From positions 20,692 through 84,691 of the forward strand of contig NZ_KE007371.1 in the NCBI RefSeq assembly GCF_000400735.1: a stretch of 64,000 bases of DNA, written 5' to 3'. This document shows, in pieces, positions 36,834 to 46,429 of this stretch. The position numbers and the translations under genes were made by a program. This stretch comes from Acinetobacter tandoii DSM 14970 = CIP 107469. GTDB lineage: Bacteria > Pseudomonadota > Gammaproteobacteria > Pseudomonadales > Moraxellaceae. The stretch's first letter is position 1; each line of letters opens with the position of its first letter. Below the pieces are notes generated by a model that saw only the letters and a list, made by a program, of their open reading frames with translations, was not told the origin of the DNA and searched no databases.

Positions 36834-37568
36834 TCATGCTGTTTTTTGCAAGACATATTCAATGGCTTGATTGAGCAATTGATTTCCTTGTAAAAAGTGT
36901 GCTTTTGAAGAGTGTTTTAATTCACTCTCAGTTTGCACAAAAGCCCCAGAAAAATGAGCCAGCTCTTCATCATTTTCCAAAAACAAACTTAGGGTTTCAG
37001 GCGTGATTTCGGGATGAAACTGAAAGCCAAGAACATTCTTTCCAATCTGATACATTTGATTACGACACACATCATTTTCCGCCAAATGAATGGCGCCTTT
37101 GGGAATTTCAAAAGTCTCACTGTGCCACTGCATAACATTAAAATACTCAGGTAACTCAAAGCAATCTTGTGGTACATGTTTTACTTTTCGGACCGTAGTC
37201 CACCCCAACTCCTGCATACTATTTTTGCTGACCGCAGCGCCCAGAGCATTCGCAATCAATTGGCCACCCAAGCATAGTCCAATAGCTGGCTTACCCAATG
37301 CCAAATAACGTCTTAGCCAGCGTTTTTCGATTTTTAACCATGGATAATTAACCTCATCATTTACACTCATGGTTCCCCCCATGATGATGAGAAGATCTAC
37401 ATCTTCAATTTGTGGTAAGGCCTCAATCTCTAGAGGTAAATCCACAGGCAAGGCAAAGAATTCTGTGGCCGTAATTTGTGCCTGATGTGCTTTTAAAAAC
37501 TCATAACAACTACCGAACCCTTCACCAGCAATATGCTGAAAATAATGTACTTTTAAATGCGACTTCAT
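36834..37568 (-). CDS. Class I glutamine amidotransferase-like protein
   Basis: 244 residues. The nucleophile elbow GLCLGGQLIANALG holds the catalytic Cys, and QFHPEITPE provides the His-Glu pair. This is the stand-alone GATase1 type (GMP-synthase-like, PF00117) without a synthase domain. It could transfer or hydrolyse glutamine or gamma-glutamyl compounds in the cytosol. The partner is unknown. It diverges from metC across 146 bases. Confidence 0.87.
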   Translation of the reverse strand: MKSHLKVHYFQHIAGEGFGSCYEFLKAHQAQITATEFFALPVDLPLEIEALPQIEDVDLLIIMGGTMSVNDEVNYPWLKIEKRWLRRYLALGKPAIGLCLGGQLIANALGAAVSKNSMQELGWTTVRKVKHVPQDCFELPEYFNVMQWHSETFEIPKGAIHLAENDVCRNQMYQIGKNVLGFQFHPEITPETLSLFLENDEELAHFSGAFVQTESELKHSSKAHFLQGNQLLNQAIEYVLQKTA

Positions 37569-37714
37569 GCGCTGTAACCTATTGTTGTAGCTTTGCTTAG
37601 ATTTAGCAAAATTGAAGCCAACTTTTGATTTGGTTGCTTGTTTTTACAGTTCTTCCCAATTCGGTAGCGAAAATTAACTTATTCTCTTAATCTAGATGAC
37701 ATCTTACGCTTTAG

Positions 37715-38914
37715 ATGAGTCACATCTTGAACAAGAAATTTCAAACTGCGCTAATTCATGCACCAAGAAAAGCACCTCAGTATATTTCCAGCGTTCAACC
37801 TCCCCTGTTTCGTGCATCTACCATTATTTTTGAAAATACTGATGCACTATTTAATCGCCACTGGACTGACCCGTATGACTACAGTTATGGCACACATGGT
37901 ACACCCACCACGTTTACCTTAGCCGATCAGATCGCTCAAATCGAGGGTGGCGAATACTGCTTATTGGCACCTAGTGGACTATCCGCAATTAATTTGGTCA
38001 ATTCTGCATTACTGGCACAAGGAGATGAAGTCTGGGTACCCGATAATGTCTATGGTCCAAATATGGAACATCTGCGTAATTTGGAAAAACGCTATGGGAT
38101 TCTGGTTCGAGTTTATAACCCTATAGATGTAACCAGTTTCACCCCCTCTGAACATGCCAAACTCCTTTGGCTCGAAGCTACGGGATCTGTCACCTTAGAA
38201 TTTCCTGATTTGGTTGGCTTAGTTCAAAAAGCACAAGCTCAACAGATTTTGACCGTACTGGATAATACTTGGGGTGCAGGTTTAGCATTTAATCCTTTCG
38301 ATTTTTCTGATGAACATTTGGCTGTAGATATTAGTGTGCATGCCTTAACCAAGTATCCAAGTGGTGGTGGTGATATTTTAATGGGCTCAGTCGTGACGCG
38401 TGATCTGCAATTGCATCACAAATTGTTCCATATGCATGCCATACAAGGGATCGCGGTGTCTGGCGATGATACTGCTCAAATTCAGCGCAGTTTGGCACAC
38501 ATGTCCATCCGTTATGATCAACAAGCTCAATCCGCCTTGAAGTTGCTCGCATGGTTAAAACAGCAACCACAATTTAGTCAGGTGTTACATCCCTGTGACC
38601 CTGAATCTGCTGGGCATGAATACTGGAAACAAGTCTGCACAACAGGAAAAAGTGCAGGCTTGGTGAGTGTCATTTTCAAACCCGAATATGACTTAAAAGC
38701 AGTGCGTAAATTTTGTGATCATCTTAATTTATTTAAACTCGGATTTAGCTGGGGTGGTCCAATCAGCTTGGTTATGTTGTATGAACTCAACCATATGCGC
38801 TCACTAAAAAATACACATTTACAACAAGGTTTATTGGTACGCTTTTGCATAGGACTAGAAGATGCTGAGGATTTAGTCCAAGATATTCAAAACGCATTAA
38901 AACAGCTCGAATAA
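37715..38914 (+). CDS. metC: Cystathionine beta-lyase (Cys/Met metabolism PLP enzyme)
   Basis: 399 residues. The PLP Lys is Lys213 in HALTKYPSGGGD. The N-terminal YSYGTHGTPTTF and SGLSAINLVNSALL segments and the C-terminal GFSWGGPISLVM are typical of the Cys/Met PLP family in its MetC-like branch. The reaction is cystathionine to homocysteine, pyruvate and ammonia. Related lyases with the same fold act on other sulfur amino acids, so the name is a best guess by pattern. Confidence 0.85.
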   Translation: MSHILNKKFQTALIHAPRKAPQYISSVQPPLFRASTIIFENTDALFNRHWTDPYDYSYGTHGTPTTFTLADQIAQIEGGEYCLLAPSGLSAINLVNSALLAQGDEVWVPDNVYGPNMEHLRNLEKRYGILVRVYNPIDVTSFTPSEHAKLLWLEATGSVTLEFPDLVGLVQKAQAQQILTVLDNTWGAGLAFNPFDFSDEHLAVDISVHALTKYPSGGGDILMGSVVTRDLQLHHKLFHMHAIQGIAVSGDDTAQIQRSLAHMSIRYDQQAQSALKLLAWLKQQPQFSQVLHPCDPESAGHEYWKQVCTTGKSAGLVSVIFKPEYDLKAVRKFCDHLNLFKLGFSWGGPISLVMLYELNHMRSLKNTHLQQGLLVRFCIGLEDAEDLVQDIQNALKQLE

Positions 38915-38933
38915 ATTCTAAAATAGGTGAAAA

Positions 38934-40517
38934 ATGAGTACACCAATCGTCATTGCAAAAAAAACTACTGATACAACACAAGATATTATTTTACATTCTC
39001 AATTTGCCAATCGACACGGCTTGATTGCAGGCGCAACAGGTACTGGTAAAACCGTGACCTTAAAAGTCTTGGCAGAAAGTTTTTCACGCATTGGTGTGCC
39101 CGTTTTCCTTGCAGATGCCAAAGGTGATGTCTCAAGCCTTGCACAAGCAGGTAGTAGCAATCCAAAATTTGACGAACGCATCAAAAGTCTAGGAATAGAC
39201 TCCATTCCTTTTGCTGCCTCACCTGTGATGTTCTGGGATTTATTTGGCGAACAAGGACATCCTATACGCAGTACGGTTTCTGAAATTGGGCCACTTTTAC
39301 TGGCACAAATGCTGAATTTAAATGACACGCAAGAAGGTGTTTTATCGGCAGTTTTTCGGATTGCCGATGATCAGGGGTTACTGCTCATTGACTTTAAAGA
39401 TTTAAAAGCAATGCTTAGTTATGTCAGCGAGCATGCCGCGGAATTCAAAGCCGAGTACGGTAATCTATCACCTGCCAGCCTAGGTGCCATTCAACGTAAC
39501 TTACTGGCGCTTGCTGATCAGGGTGGAGATCAGTTTTTTGGTGAACCTAGTTTAAATATTCTTGATTTTATTCAAACTGATGCTGATGGCCGAGGTTACA
39601 TCAATCTGCTTGCAGCGGATAAATTGATGAACACCCCTAAACTGTATGCCACCTTTCTACTCTGGATGCTCTCTGAATTATTCGAGCAATTGCCTGAAGT
39701 CGGTGATATGGACAAACCGAAACTGGTATTTTTTTTCGATGAAGCCCATTTACTTTTTGATAATGCCAGTGCTGCACTGCAAGAAAAAATTGAACAAGTG
39801 GTGCGCTTAATTCGATCCAAAGGCGTCGGAATTTATTTTGTCACTCAAAATCCGCTGGATTTACCTGAAACCGTACTTGGGCAATTAGGAAATCGGGTAC
39901 AACATGCTTTACGCGCATTCACACCTAAAGATCAAAAAGCGGTTAAAACTGCTGCTGCAACATTCCGTGCCAATCCTGAATTTAATGTTGAACAAGCTAT
40001 TACCGAATTGGGCGTAGGCGAAGCCTTAATTAGCTGTCTAGATGAACAAGGTATACCGCAAGTTGTCGAGCGTGCATGGGTGATGCCTCCCTACTCATCT
40101 TTTAGCCCCATTAGCCCAGAACAACGTCAAGCATTAATTTCACAGAGTATTGTTGCTGGTGTTTATGAACAAAGTGTAGACCGAGATAGTGCTTACGAAC
40201 GTTTACAGCAAAAAGTTGTTGAACGCCAACAGCAAGCTATTCAAGTTGAACAAGAGAAACAACTTGCCATAGAACAAGAAAACCTTGCGAAACAACAGGC
40301 CAAAGAAGCTGAAGTACTGGCGAAACAGCAAGCACGTGAGGAAGAACGGATTGCAAGAGAACAACAAAAAGAAGCAGAGCGTGCTGCCAAACAGCGAGAA
40401 AAGTTAATTCAAGACACGGTCGGCACTTTTGCCAAAAGTGCCGCACGCAGTTTAGGTGGCTCGACTGGACAAAAAATTGTGCGTGGTTTATTAGGCTCTT
40501 TGTTTGGTGGGAAATAG
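38934..40517 (+). CDS. HerA-like ATPase, DUF853 family
   Basis: 527 residues. Walker A GATGTGKT at 33-40 and Walker [12 protein letters not shown] around 262-271, then [20 protein letters not shown]. These define the DUF853/HerA-C-terminal-like group (YjgR in E. coli). About residues 415-490 are Gln/Glu/Lys-rich and probably coiled coil. It ends in a Gly-rich tail. The function is uncertain; HerA relatives are hexameric DNA-pumping motors. It follows metC by 19 bases. It is unrelated in position to the SIR2 gene at 50.4 kb. Confidence 0.87.
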   Translation: MSTPIVIAKKTTDTTQDIILHSQFANRHGLIAGATGTGKTVTLKVLAESFSRIGVPVFLADAKGDVSSLAQAGSSNPKFDERIKSLGIDSIPFAASPVMFWDLFGEQGHPIRSTVSEIGPLLLAQMLNLNDTQEGVLSAVFRIADDQGLLLIDFKDLKAMLSYVSEHAAEFKAEYGNLSPASLGAIQRNLLALADQGGDQFFGEPSLNILDFIQTDADGRGYINLLAADKLMNTPKLYATFLLWMLSELFEQLPEVGDMDKPKLVFFFDEAHLLFDNASAALQEKIEQVVRLIRSKGVGIYFVTQNPLDLPETVLGQLGNRVQHALRAFTPKDQKAVKTAAATFRANPEFNVEQAITELGVGEALISCLDEQGIPQVVERAWVMPPYSSFSPISPEQRQALISQSIVAGVYEQSVDRDSAYERLQQKVVERQQQAIQVEQEKQLAIEQENLAKQQAKEAEVLAKQQAREEERIAREQQKEAERAAKQREKLIQDTVGTFAKSAARSLGGSTGQKIVRGLLGSLFGGK

Positions 40518-40653
40518 CATTCCCATCACCTTGGGGCGTAATCTGCACATAAAAAACTTAGATAAATCATACAATTCTTATTGCCAAATTTTCAGCATAA
40601 ACCCATAAAATTTTTATTCCATAAAATAAATATGGTTTTATATTAAAAATAGA

Positions 40654-40682
40654 TTGCAATTAAAATATTAAATATGTATTTT
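40654..40682 (+). promoter_or_regulatory. hmp promoter
   Basis: -35 TTGCAA (40654-40659) and -10 TATTTT (40677-40682) with a 17-base spacer. The -10 lies inside the NsrR operator, so bound NsrR would block RNA polymerase. Confidence 0.7.
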
Positions 40683-40693
40683 AAATACATCTT
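40671..40693 (+). promoter_or_regulatory. NsrR operator upstream of hmp
   Basis: Two 11-base half sites around a single T. The right half AAATACATCTT matches the published NsrR half-site (AAGATGYATTT) exactly on the reverse strand; the left half differs at one base. The inner 8-1-8 palindrome is perfect. It lies 29 bases before the hmp start. Confidence 0.88.
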
Positions 40694-40721
40694 ATAAATA
40701 ACAGCCAAGTGAGATCACATC

Positions 40722-41930
40722 ATGACTCCGCAGCAAATTGAACTTGTTAAAGCTACTGTCCCTGTTCTTCGTGAAAATGGCGTTGCATTAACCGGCTATT
40801 TTTATAACCGTATGCTAGGCAATAACCCAGAATTAAAAGAAACTTTTAATATGGGACACCAACGTAGTGGTGCACAGGCACAAGCACTTGCAGGTGCTGT
40901 TTTGGCTTATGCAGAAAATATTGAAGACCCATCTGTTCTTCTGCCTGTGGTTGAATTAATCGCACACAAACATGTCAGCCTGAATATTCAAGCCCCTGAC
41001 TATAATATTGTGGGTGAAAACCTTCTACACTCAATCAGTGAAGTCCTTAATATCTCAATGGAAGACCCATTAATTGATGCGTGGGCAGCGGCTTATGGTC
41101 AGTTAGCTGATTTGTTTATTCGCACTGAAAAAGCGATTTATGATCTGCACCAACAAACAAAAGGCAGTTGGTTAGGCTGGCGTAATTTCAAAATTGCCAA
41201 AAAAGTGGTTGAAAGTGATGAAATCACTTCTTTCTATCTCGCTCCTGTCGATGGTGGTGAATTACCAACCTATCAAGCAGGTCAATATATTTCAGTTCGC
41301 GTCTTTGTCGAAGAGTTAGGCTTAAAACAACCTCGCCAATACACGTTATCGACTAGCCCACAAGCTGACTATTTACGTATTTCGGTGAAACGTGAAGATG
41401 AAAAAGGGGATTTAGCTGGCGGATGGGTTTCTAACACGCTTCACGGCTTAGAAGAAGGTGCTGAAATTGAAGTTTCCGCACCAACGGGTAACTTCTATCT
41501 AATTGATAGCAGCAAACGCAATGTCTTTATCAGTGGTGGTGTCGGACTAACCCCAATGATTGCTATGTTAAATCAATTGGTCACACTAGACATGCCACAA
41601 CCTGTAAGTTTTATTCATGCTTGTCGTAGCAGCGAAGTGCATGCCATGAAACAACATATTCATGCGCAGAAATCGAAGTTCCCTCGCCTCAGTACATTTA
41701 CAGCTTATGAGTTTCCACATGCAACTGATGTCTTAGGTGAAGATTATGATGTCGCTGGACGCCTAGACCTCGGCACAATGGATGCAGCTCTACTACCTGT
41801 CAATGCAGATTACTATCTTTGTGGTCCAATGCCATTTATGGCTGAACAGCATAAAGCACTGGTTGCTCGCGGCATTAAACCTGAACAAATTCACAGTGAA
41901 GCATTTGGTACAGGCGGGGTTCGTATTTAA
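40722..41930 (+). CDS. hmp: Flavohemoglobin, nitric oxide dioxygenase
   Basis: 402 residues in three domains. The globin domain (1-140) has distal Tyr28 (GYFYNRML) and proximal His84 (AHKHVSLN). The FAD domain carries PRQYTLST, and the NAD domain GGVGLTPM and CGPMPFM. It converts NO and O2 to nitrate with NAD(P)H, protecting against nitrosative stress in the cytosol. Control by NsrR is indicated by the operator in front and the regulator gene behind. Confidence 0.97.
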   Translation: MTPQQIELVKATVPVLRENGVALTGYFYNRMLGNNPELKETFNMGHQRSGAQAQALAGAVLAYAENIEDPSVLLPVVELIAHKHVSLNIQAPDYNIVGENLLHSISEVLNISMEDPLIDAWAAAYGQLADLFIRTEKAIYDLHQQTKGSWLGWRNFKIAKKVVESDEITSFYLAPVDGGELPTYQAGQYISVRVFVEELGLKQPRQYTLSTSPQADYLRISVKREDEKGDLAGGWVSNTLHGLEEGAEIEVSAPTGNFYLIDSSKRNVFISGGVGLTPMIAMLNQLVTLDMPQPVSFIHACRSSEVHAMKQHIHAQKSKFPRLSTFTAYEFPHATDVLGEDYDVAGRLDLGTMDAALLPVNADYYLCGPMPFMAEQHKALVARGIKPEQIHSEAFGTGGVRI

Positions 41931-41955
41931 ACCCACCGTCGCATACATACCTTAT

Positions 41956-41990
41956 AAGGCTAGTCTATGATAGACTAGCCTTATCTTTTC
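41956..41990 (+). terminator. Terminator between hmp and nsrR
   Basis: Perfect 12-bp stem AAGGCTAGTCTA / TAGACTAGCCTT with a 3-base loop, followed by TATCTTTTC. nsrR starts right after it, so nsrR either has weak read-through expression or a promoter within the hairpin region. Confidence 0.85.
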
Positions 41991-42002
41991 ATCTCAAAAA
42001 AG

Positions 42003-42461
42003 ATGAGCACAATCATGCAGCTAAATAAATTTACCGATTATGCCCTGCGCATTCTAATGTATATTTCGCGACCAAGAGAAAGTGCATATACCATTGCTGA
42101 AATTGCGGCTGACCTGCAAGTGTCTCAAAACCACTTGGTCAAAGTCGTCCACTTTATGGGCAAACAAAACTGGTTGATTACCACACGTGGTAAAGGTGGT
42201 GGTATTCGATTACACACAGATGCTGTACATCTAAAAGTCGGTGAGGCAGTTAGGACTTTACAAGGTGAAAATCAGATTGTTGAATGCAACAATCCCCCTT
42301 GCGTACTTAGAAGCCACTGCGGTCTAAAAGGTATCTTAGATCAGGCACTCGAACAATTTTATCAGTATTTAAATCAATACACTTTAGGCGAAGTGCTTGC
42401 TCGTTCGAACATTAACAATACTAAAACCATTAAAAATGGTATTGAGCTACTTAACCTATAA
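42003..42461 (+). CDS. nsrR: Rrf2-family NO-sensing repressor NsrR
   Basis: 152 residues from the first ATG; ATG 42015 (MQLNKFTDYALR) is the family's usual start and equally likely. Winged helix at the N-terminus with the DNA-reading part VSQNHLVKVVHFMG. Three Cys in VECNNPPCVLRSHC (95, 100, 106 from the first ATG) hold the Fe-S cluster that reacts with NO. The hmp operator fits its known motif. Position directly behind hmp supports the call. Confidence 0.93.
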   Translation: MSTIMQLNKFTDYALRILMYISRPRESAYTIAEIAADLQVSQNHLVKVVHFMGKQNWLITTRGKGGGIRLHTDAVHLKVGEAVRTLQGENQIVECNNPPCVLRSHCGLKGILDQALEQFYQYLNQYTLGEVLARSNINNTKTIKNGIELLNL

Positions 42462-42548
42462 CATTTTCAAGCGCTAAGAGGAAAATTCGCGTGCGTGGGC
42501 GACTTCCTTTATACTAGGCACTTGAAAACCAGTGAATGAAGTTGAGTT

Positions 42549-43409
42549 ATGCACCACAGCAGAGGAAAATCAAAAAACAGTAAAACCGCGCAGGCGCCTA
42601 AGCAAAAGATCAGCTATGAAAAAAAGCTTGATCCTGCGATTACTGAATATGCTGTACGTGCACTCAACTGGCTGCGTAAAGCCGCTTTTTTAATGAGTGC
42701 ACCCAAGCTCAGTATCTGTGTAGAAGATACTGGTTATGAAATTGCTTTTGCTGGACGCTCCAATGCGGGTAAATCTAGTGCAATTAATGCATTAACCAAT
42801 CAAAAGCAATTGGCACGCGCCTCAAAAAAACCTGGTCGCACCCAAATGATCAACTTCTTTAGTCTAGGCAATCCCAATCAGCGCCTGGTCGATTTACCTG
42901 GCTATGGATACGCAGCCGTGCCTGAAGCCATGAAAATCGTGTGGCAGAAAGAGCTTGAAAATTATCTGATTCATCGCAAAAGTTTACAGGGCTTAGTATT
43001 GTTGATGGATATCCGCCATCCCCTACAACATTTCGATGTGATGATGTTGGAATGGGCATACTCACGTAAACTATTTGTCCATGTGCTGTTGACCAAATCA
43101 GATAAGATGAACCGTGGTCCTGCCAACAAAGCCTTATTAGACGTTAAACAGCAATTGAAGAAAATGAAACTCGATTTCTCAATTCAATTGTTCTCCTCAC
43201 TCAACAAACAAGGTTTAGAAGAACTTGCCAGTGTGATGGGCGGGCGTCTGAATTTCACCCTTGAACAAGCTGCCGAGTTTGACCTCGCGCTCATACCTGA
43301 AGCAGAAGCCGATAGACTTGAAGATACTTTGGATAATGATGAGAGTGAGGGTTTTGAAGTAGAAGAACTTGAAACCGAAGCATCTGAGCAAGCACCGAAA
43401 CCAGATTAA
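42549..43409 (+). CDS. engB: Ribosome-biogenesis GTPase EngB (YihA/YsxC)
   Basis: 286 residues. GTPase motifs are GRSNAGKSSAINAL (P loop), KPGRTQMINFF (switch I), DLPGYGYA (G3) and LTKSDK (G4). EngB assists 50S assembly. The protein is longer than the ~200-residue norm: about 35 basic residues precede the domain, and a ~50-residue acidic tail (DNDESEGFEVEELETEASEQ) follows. Confidence 0.95.
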   Translation: MHHSRGKSKNSKTAQAPKQKISYEKKLDPAITEYAVRALNWLRKAAFLMSAPKLSICVEDTGYEIAFAGRSNAGKSSAINALTNQKQLARASKKPGRTQMINFFSLGNPNQRLVDLPGYGYAAVPEAMKIVWQKELENYLIHRKSLQGLVLLMDIRHPLQHFDVMMLEWAYSRKLFVHVLLTKSDKMNRGPANKALLDVKQQLKKMKLDFSIQLFSSLNKQGLEELASVMGGRLNFTLEQAAEFDLALIPEAEADRLEDTLDNDESEGFEVEELETEASEQAPKPD

Positions 43410-43453
43410 GTACTGCTAAACCAGATCAACTCATCATGAATTGACATTGAAAT

Positions 43454-43490
43454 GTCCCGCATTGCTAAACACATTGTGGGACTTTTTTTT
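43454..43490 (+). terminator. Terminator after engB
   Basis: GTCCC / GGGAC stem, extended by a CA/TG pair after a mismatch, followed by eight T. It covers the ATG at 43452, which argues that the following gene starts later. Confidence 0.85.
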
Positions 43491-43532
43491 CATACTGTTT
43501 CGAATGCATCAAAAAATGCTAGAGACCGTAGT

Positions 43533-44477
43533 ATGAAACTGTTACAACGCCTGAAAAAAACAAAAATTGGCTCTTCAATTCAATATCATATTCAACCGCG
43601 CAAAGTGAAATTTGAATGGCACAATACGCCCGTGGACTGGGTGCCAGAACAACCTTTTGTCAGCTATTTTATTAATGAAATTAATATGATTTTACCTGCT
43701 GGCGAGTTCTGGTTTTGCCGTCTGTACAATAAAGTTCTACCGCAAATTCAAGATGAAAAACTCAAACAGGATGTGCAAGCCTTTATTCTTCAAGAAGCCA
43801 TGCACGCGCAGGCGCATAACTCTGCTAACAAAGAATATTTATGCGAACGCCACATCGATATTCAACGCAATCTTGATGTTATGGATTTCCTATTTGGCAA
43901 ATTATTGGCGGACCAACCTTTAGGTTTGAATATTCCTAAACCCTTACAACATCAATGGGATTTATTCCGTCTCGGTATTATCGCCACTGTTGAGCATATG
44001 ACTTGCGTCTTGGGTAAATATGCACTCTACAATACAGAGTGGCAAAAAAGTGGTGCAGATCCTGCCATGCTCGACTTAGTGAAATGGCATGGTGCAGAAG
44101 AAATTGAGCATCGGACTGTCGCATTTGATTTATATCGCCATTTGGGCGGAGGCTATCTGGCGCGTTATTACCTCAGTGTTGTGGTCATTGCTGCAGTACT
44201 CGGCTTGTGGGTGGATGGTACGGCTCATATCATGCAACAAGACCCACGTTTTAAATCAATCCGCCCTGCTATCTACAAACCATGGATTTGGCGTGAATGG
44301 TATGCTATTTCTCAACGTAACAATGGTTTATTACCAAATCCACTCTGGCTTATCTCGCAACAATTGGGCTATCTGATGCCATGGTACGACCCTGTACATG
44401 AAGCCAAAACTGAAGATGCGATTGCTTATCTCAATCAATCCCCTGCTGCACTTCGCGCGATGCTTAAGGTCGCATAA
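43533..44477 (+). CDS. PF10118-type metal-dependent hydrolase-like protein
   Basis: About 314 residues from ATG 43533. Helical protein with Glu/His clusters (FILQEAMHAQAHNSAN, ATVEHMTCVLGKYA, WHGAEEIEHRTVAFDLYRH) that resemble a ferritin-like di-metal site. Matches the PF10118 family annotated as metal-dependent hydrolases; the reaction is unknown. A longer frame from 43452 begins inside the engB terminator and is rejected. Confidence 0.8.
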   Translation: MKLLQRLKKTKIGSSIQYHIQPRKVKFEWHNTPVDWVPEQPFVSYFINEINMILPAGEFWFCRLYNKVLPQIQDEKLKQDVQAFILQEAMHAQAHNSANKEYLCERHIDIQRNLDVMDFLFGKLLADQPLGLNIPKPLQHQWDLFRLGIIATVEHMTCVLGKYALYNTEWQKSGADPAMLDLVKWHGAEEIEHRTVAFDLYRHLGGGYLARYYLSVVVIAAVLGLWVDGTAHIMQQDPRFKSIRPAIYKPWIWREWYAISQRNNGLLPNPLWLISQQLGYLMPWYDPVHEAKTEDAIAYLNQSPAALRAMLKVA

Positions 44478-44505
44478 ATCAATTACCCATATGTCGGAAC
44501 ACTAC

Positions 44506-44535
44506 AAAAAGCAGGCTGAATTTGCCTGCTTTTTT
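44506..44535 (+). terminator. Terminator after the PF10118-type gene
   Basis: AAAAAGCAGGC / GCCTGCTTTTT stem with a short loop and a T run, 29 bases past the stop. It could also act on the minus strand. Confidence 0.88.
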
Positions 44536-44576
44536 GCTCATGCTGAAAGTCACTTTCCGATTGAGTACTCCCCCTT

Positions 44577-44990
44577 ATGCATCCTCATCTCAGTGTACTG
44601 ACCCTTGCAGTTCGTGACCTCCAGGCAGCGCTGGATTTTTACTGCCAAGGACTGGGCTTTAAAAGTGACGGCATTATTGGACAAGAATACGAAAATGGCG
44701 CCGTTGCCTTTATTGAACTGCAATCAGGTTTAAAACTGGCTCTTTGGCCGCAACAGAGTTTAAGTCAGGATTCTGGCTTGGCTTTAACGCCTTTCTGTCC
44801 GACTGGGTTTTCGCTAGGACACAATGTCGGCTCAGCAACCGAAGTCGATGCCATTATGACACTTGCCGAAAAAGCAGGTACAACTATCACCAAAGCTGCC
44901 CAAGTCACTTTTTACGGCGGCTATGCAGGCTATTTTCAAGACCTAGATGGACATCTTTGGGAAATTGTTTGGAATCCTTGTTGGGAATAA
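44577..44990 (+). CDS. VOC-family (glyoxalase/dioxygenase fold) protein
   Basis: 137 residues, with paired beta-alpha-beta-beta-beta modules. Metal-site positions are visible: His near the start (HPHLSVLTLAVRDL), Glu in the AFIELQSG strand and Glu in HLWEIVWNP. It belongs to the VOC superfamily, which includes glyoxalases and fosfomycin-resistance proteins. The substrate is unknown. Confidence 0.85.
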   Translation: MHPHLSVLTLAVRDLQAALDFYCQGLGFKSDGIIGQEYENGAVAFIELQSGLKLALWPQQSLSQDSGLALTPFCPTGFSLGHNVGSATEVDAIMTLAEKAGTTITKAAQVTFYGGYAGYFQDLDGHLWEIVWNPCWE

Positions 44991-44992
44991 AG

Positions 44993-46237
44993 CTAGCTGT
45001 TGGGTTCCGTCACAGTTTCACGAGTATGACGATCAACCACCACACTAATCATCATGTCTCCCTGAACATTGACCACGGTTCGGACCGTATCCAACAAACG
45101 GTCGATCGGCAGTAAAATCGCAATGGCTTCCGCAGGTAAACCCACCGATTGCAAAACCATAATCATCGTGACCATGCCTGCACTTGGAATACCAGGGGCA
45201 CCTAATGATGCGATCATCGCAGTTAAGCAAACAATCAGTTGTTGACCTAGACTTAAATCCAAACCAATCAGATTGGCGACAAACAACGCCGCTGCAGCCT
45301 CGTACAAAGCGGTACCATCCATGTTCAACTGCGTACCCAGCGGAATCACAAAGCCTGCGGTTGCAGGACTGACTTTGAGATTTTCTTGTGCACATTTCAT
45401 GGATAATGGCATGGTAGCTGAACTGGAACTGGTTGCAAATGCTGTAATCAACGCAGCTCGCGTACCTTTAAAGAAGGTTACAGGGTCCATCTTGCCAAAA
45501 ATCCATAACAGTAACGGCAATACCACCGCACCATGGAAAATGGTGGTTCCTGTCACCACCACAGCAAATTCGGCTAAACGACTGAGTACAGAAAGGTCTT
45601 CTGTGGCAATCAACTTGGCTAACAGGGCAAAAATCCCCAATGGTGCAAGTTTCATTACCCAACTAATCATCAGCATCATAATTTCAAAAAATTGTGCTGC
45701 GAGCTGACGTACCGCTTTAAAACGCTCACCACCATGTACCAATGCCACACCAATAAACAGTGCAAATACCACCACAGCCAAGACATTGCCTTCTGCAAAG
45801 GCTTTAAATGGATTAATTAACGTGTTCTGAATAAAATTGGTAAAGAAAGACGTTGGCGTTAAGGTATCAGGCGTTTGGTATTGATTCATGTCATTCTGAA
45901 ATAGGGCGATATCTACCCCCTTACCCACATCAAATAAATGTGCACAGCCGATGCCTAGAATTAATGCTAATGTGGTTGTCGTGACGCAGCAGGCAACCGT
46001 AATCTTCCAGACTTTTCCAAGTTGCCCACCTGCTTGCAAATTGGACACCCCAACTACAATCGAGCTAAAAATCAGAGGAATTAATAGCATTTTAAGTAAG
46101 CCAATGAAAATGCTACTAATAATGCCCAAGCCGTATAAACTACTGGTAAAAAAACCACTCTGTGGAAAGACACTGAGTAGAAAACCAAAAGCAATCCCCA
46201 GAATGGCAGCAATCAAGATTTGGGTATTTAAGCTCAT
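44993..46237 (-). CDS. Dicarboxylate/amino acid:cation symporter (DAACS)
   Basis: 414 residues from ATG 46237, which starts the first helix directly. The track-length frame upstream to 46387 is polar and unlikely. Family marks are the serine-rich re-entrant loop FATSSSSATMPLSMK, the GTQLNMDGTALYEA helix and the final helix with DRLLDTVRTVVNV. It imports glutamate/aspartate or C4-dicarboxylates with Na+ or H+ (GltP/DctA-like). It is convergent with the VOC gene, two bases apart. Confidence 0.93.
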   Translation of the reverse strand: MSLNTQILIAAILGIAFGFLLSVFPQSGFFTSSLYGLGIISSIFIGLLKMLLIPLIFSSIVVGVSNLQAGGQLGKVWKITVACCVTTTTLALILGIGCAHLFDVGKGVDIALFQNDMNQYQTPDTLTPTSFFTNFIQNTLINPFKAFAEGNVLAVVVFALFIGVALVHGGERFKAVRQLAAQFFEIMMLMISWVMKLAPLGIFALLAKLIATEDLSVLSRLAEFAVVVTGTTIFHGAVVLPLLLWIFGKMDPVTFFKGTRAALITAFATSSSSATMPLSMKCAQENLKVSPATAGFVIPLGTQLNMDGTALYEAAAALFVANLIGLDLSLGQQLIVCLTAMIASLGAPGIPSAGMVTMIMVLQSVGLPAEAIAILLPIDRLLDTVRTVVNVQGDMMISVVVDRHTRETVTEPNS

Positions 46238-46385
46238 ATCTGCTGTAATTTTATCTTTTAAAGTCACATCACTATGGCATATCTTGTGTGTAAAAATCGA
46301 ATTTTTCTTATCCAAAAAATAAAGCCGTCTAACCCCCCTTATGTAATTGATCACTTGCATGGAGCGTACGTATTGCAAAAATATC

Positions 46386-46416
46386 AAAAAAAAGCCTCAT
46401 CTACATGAGGCTTTTC
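46386..46416 (-). terminator. Terminator after tesB
   Basis: AAGCCTCAT / ATGAGGCTT stem with a 4-base loop; on the minus strand a T run follows. It lies 14 bases past the tesB stop. Confidence 0.88.
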
Positions 46417-46429
46417 TAACATTTAAATC

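Noticed and set aside
38934..40517. HerA-like ATPase as partner of the SIR2 gene (SIR2-HerA defence)
   Set aside because: The two genes are about 10 kb apart on opposite strands with core genes between, and the ATPase belongs to the DUF853 group beside metC.
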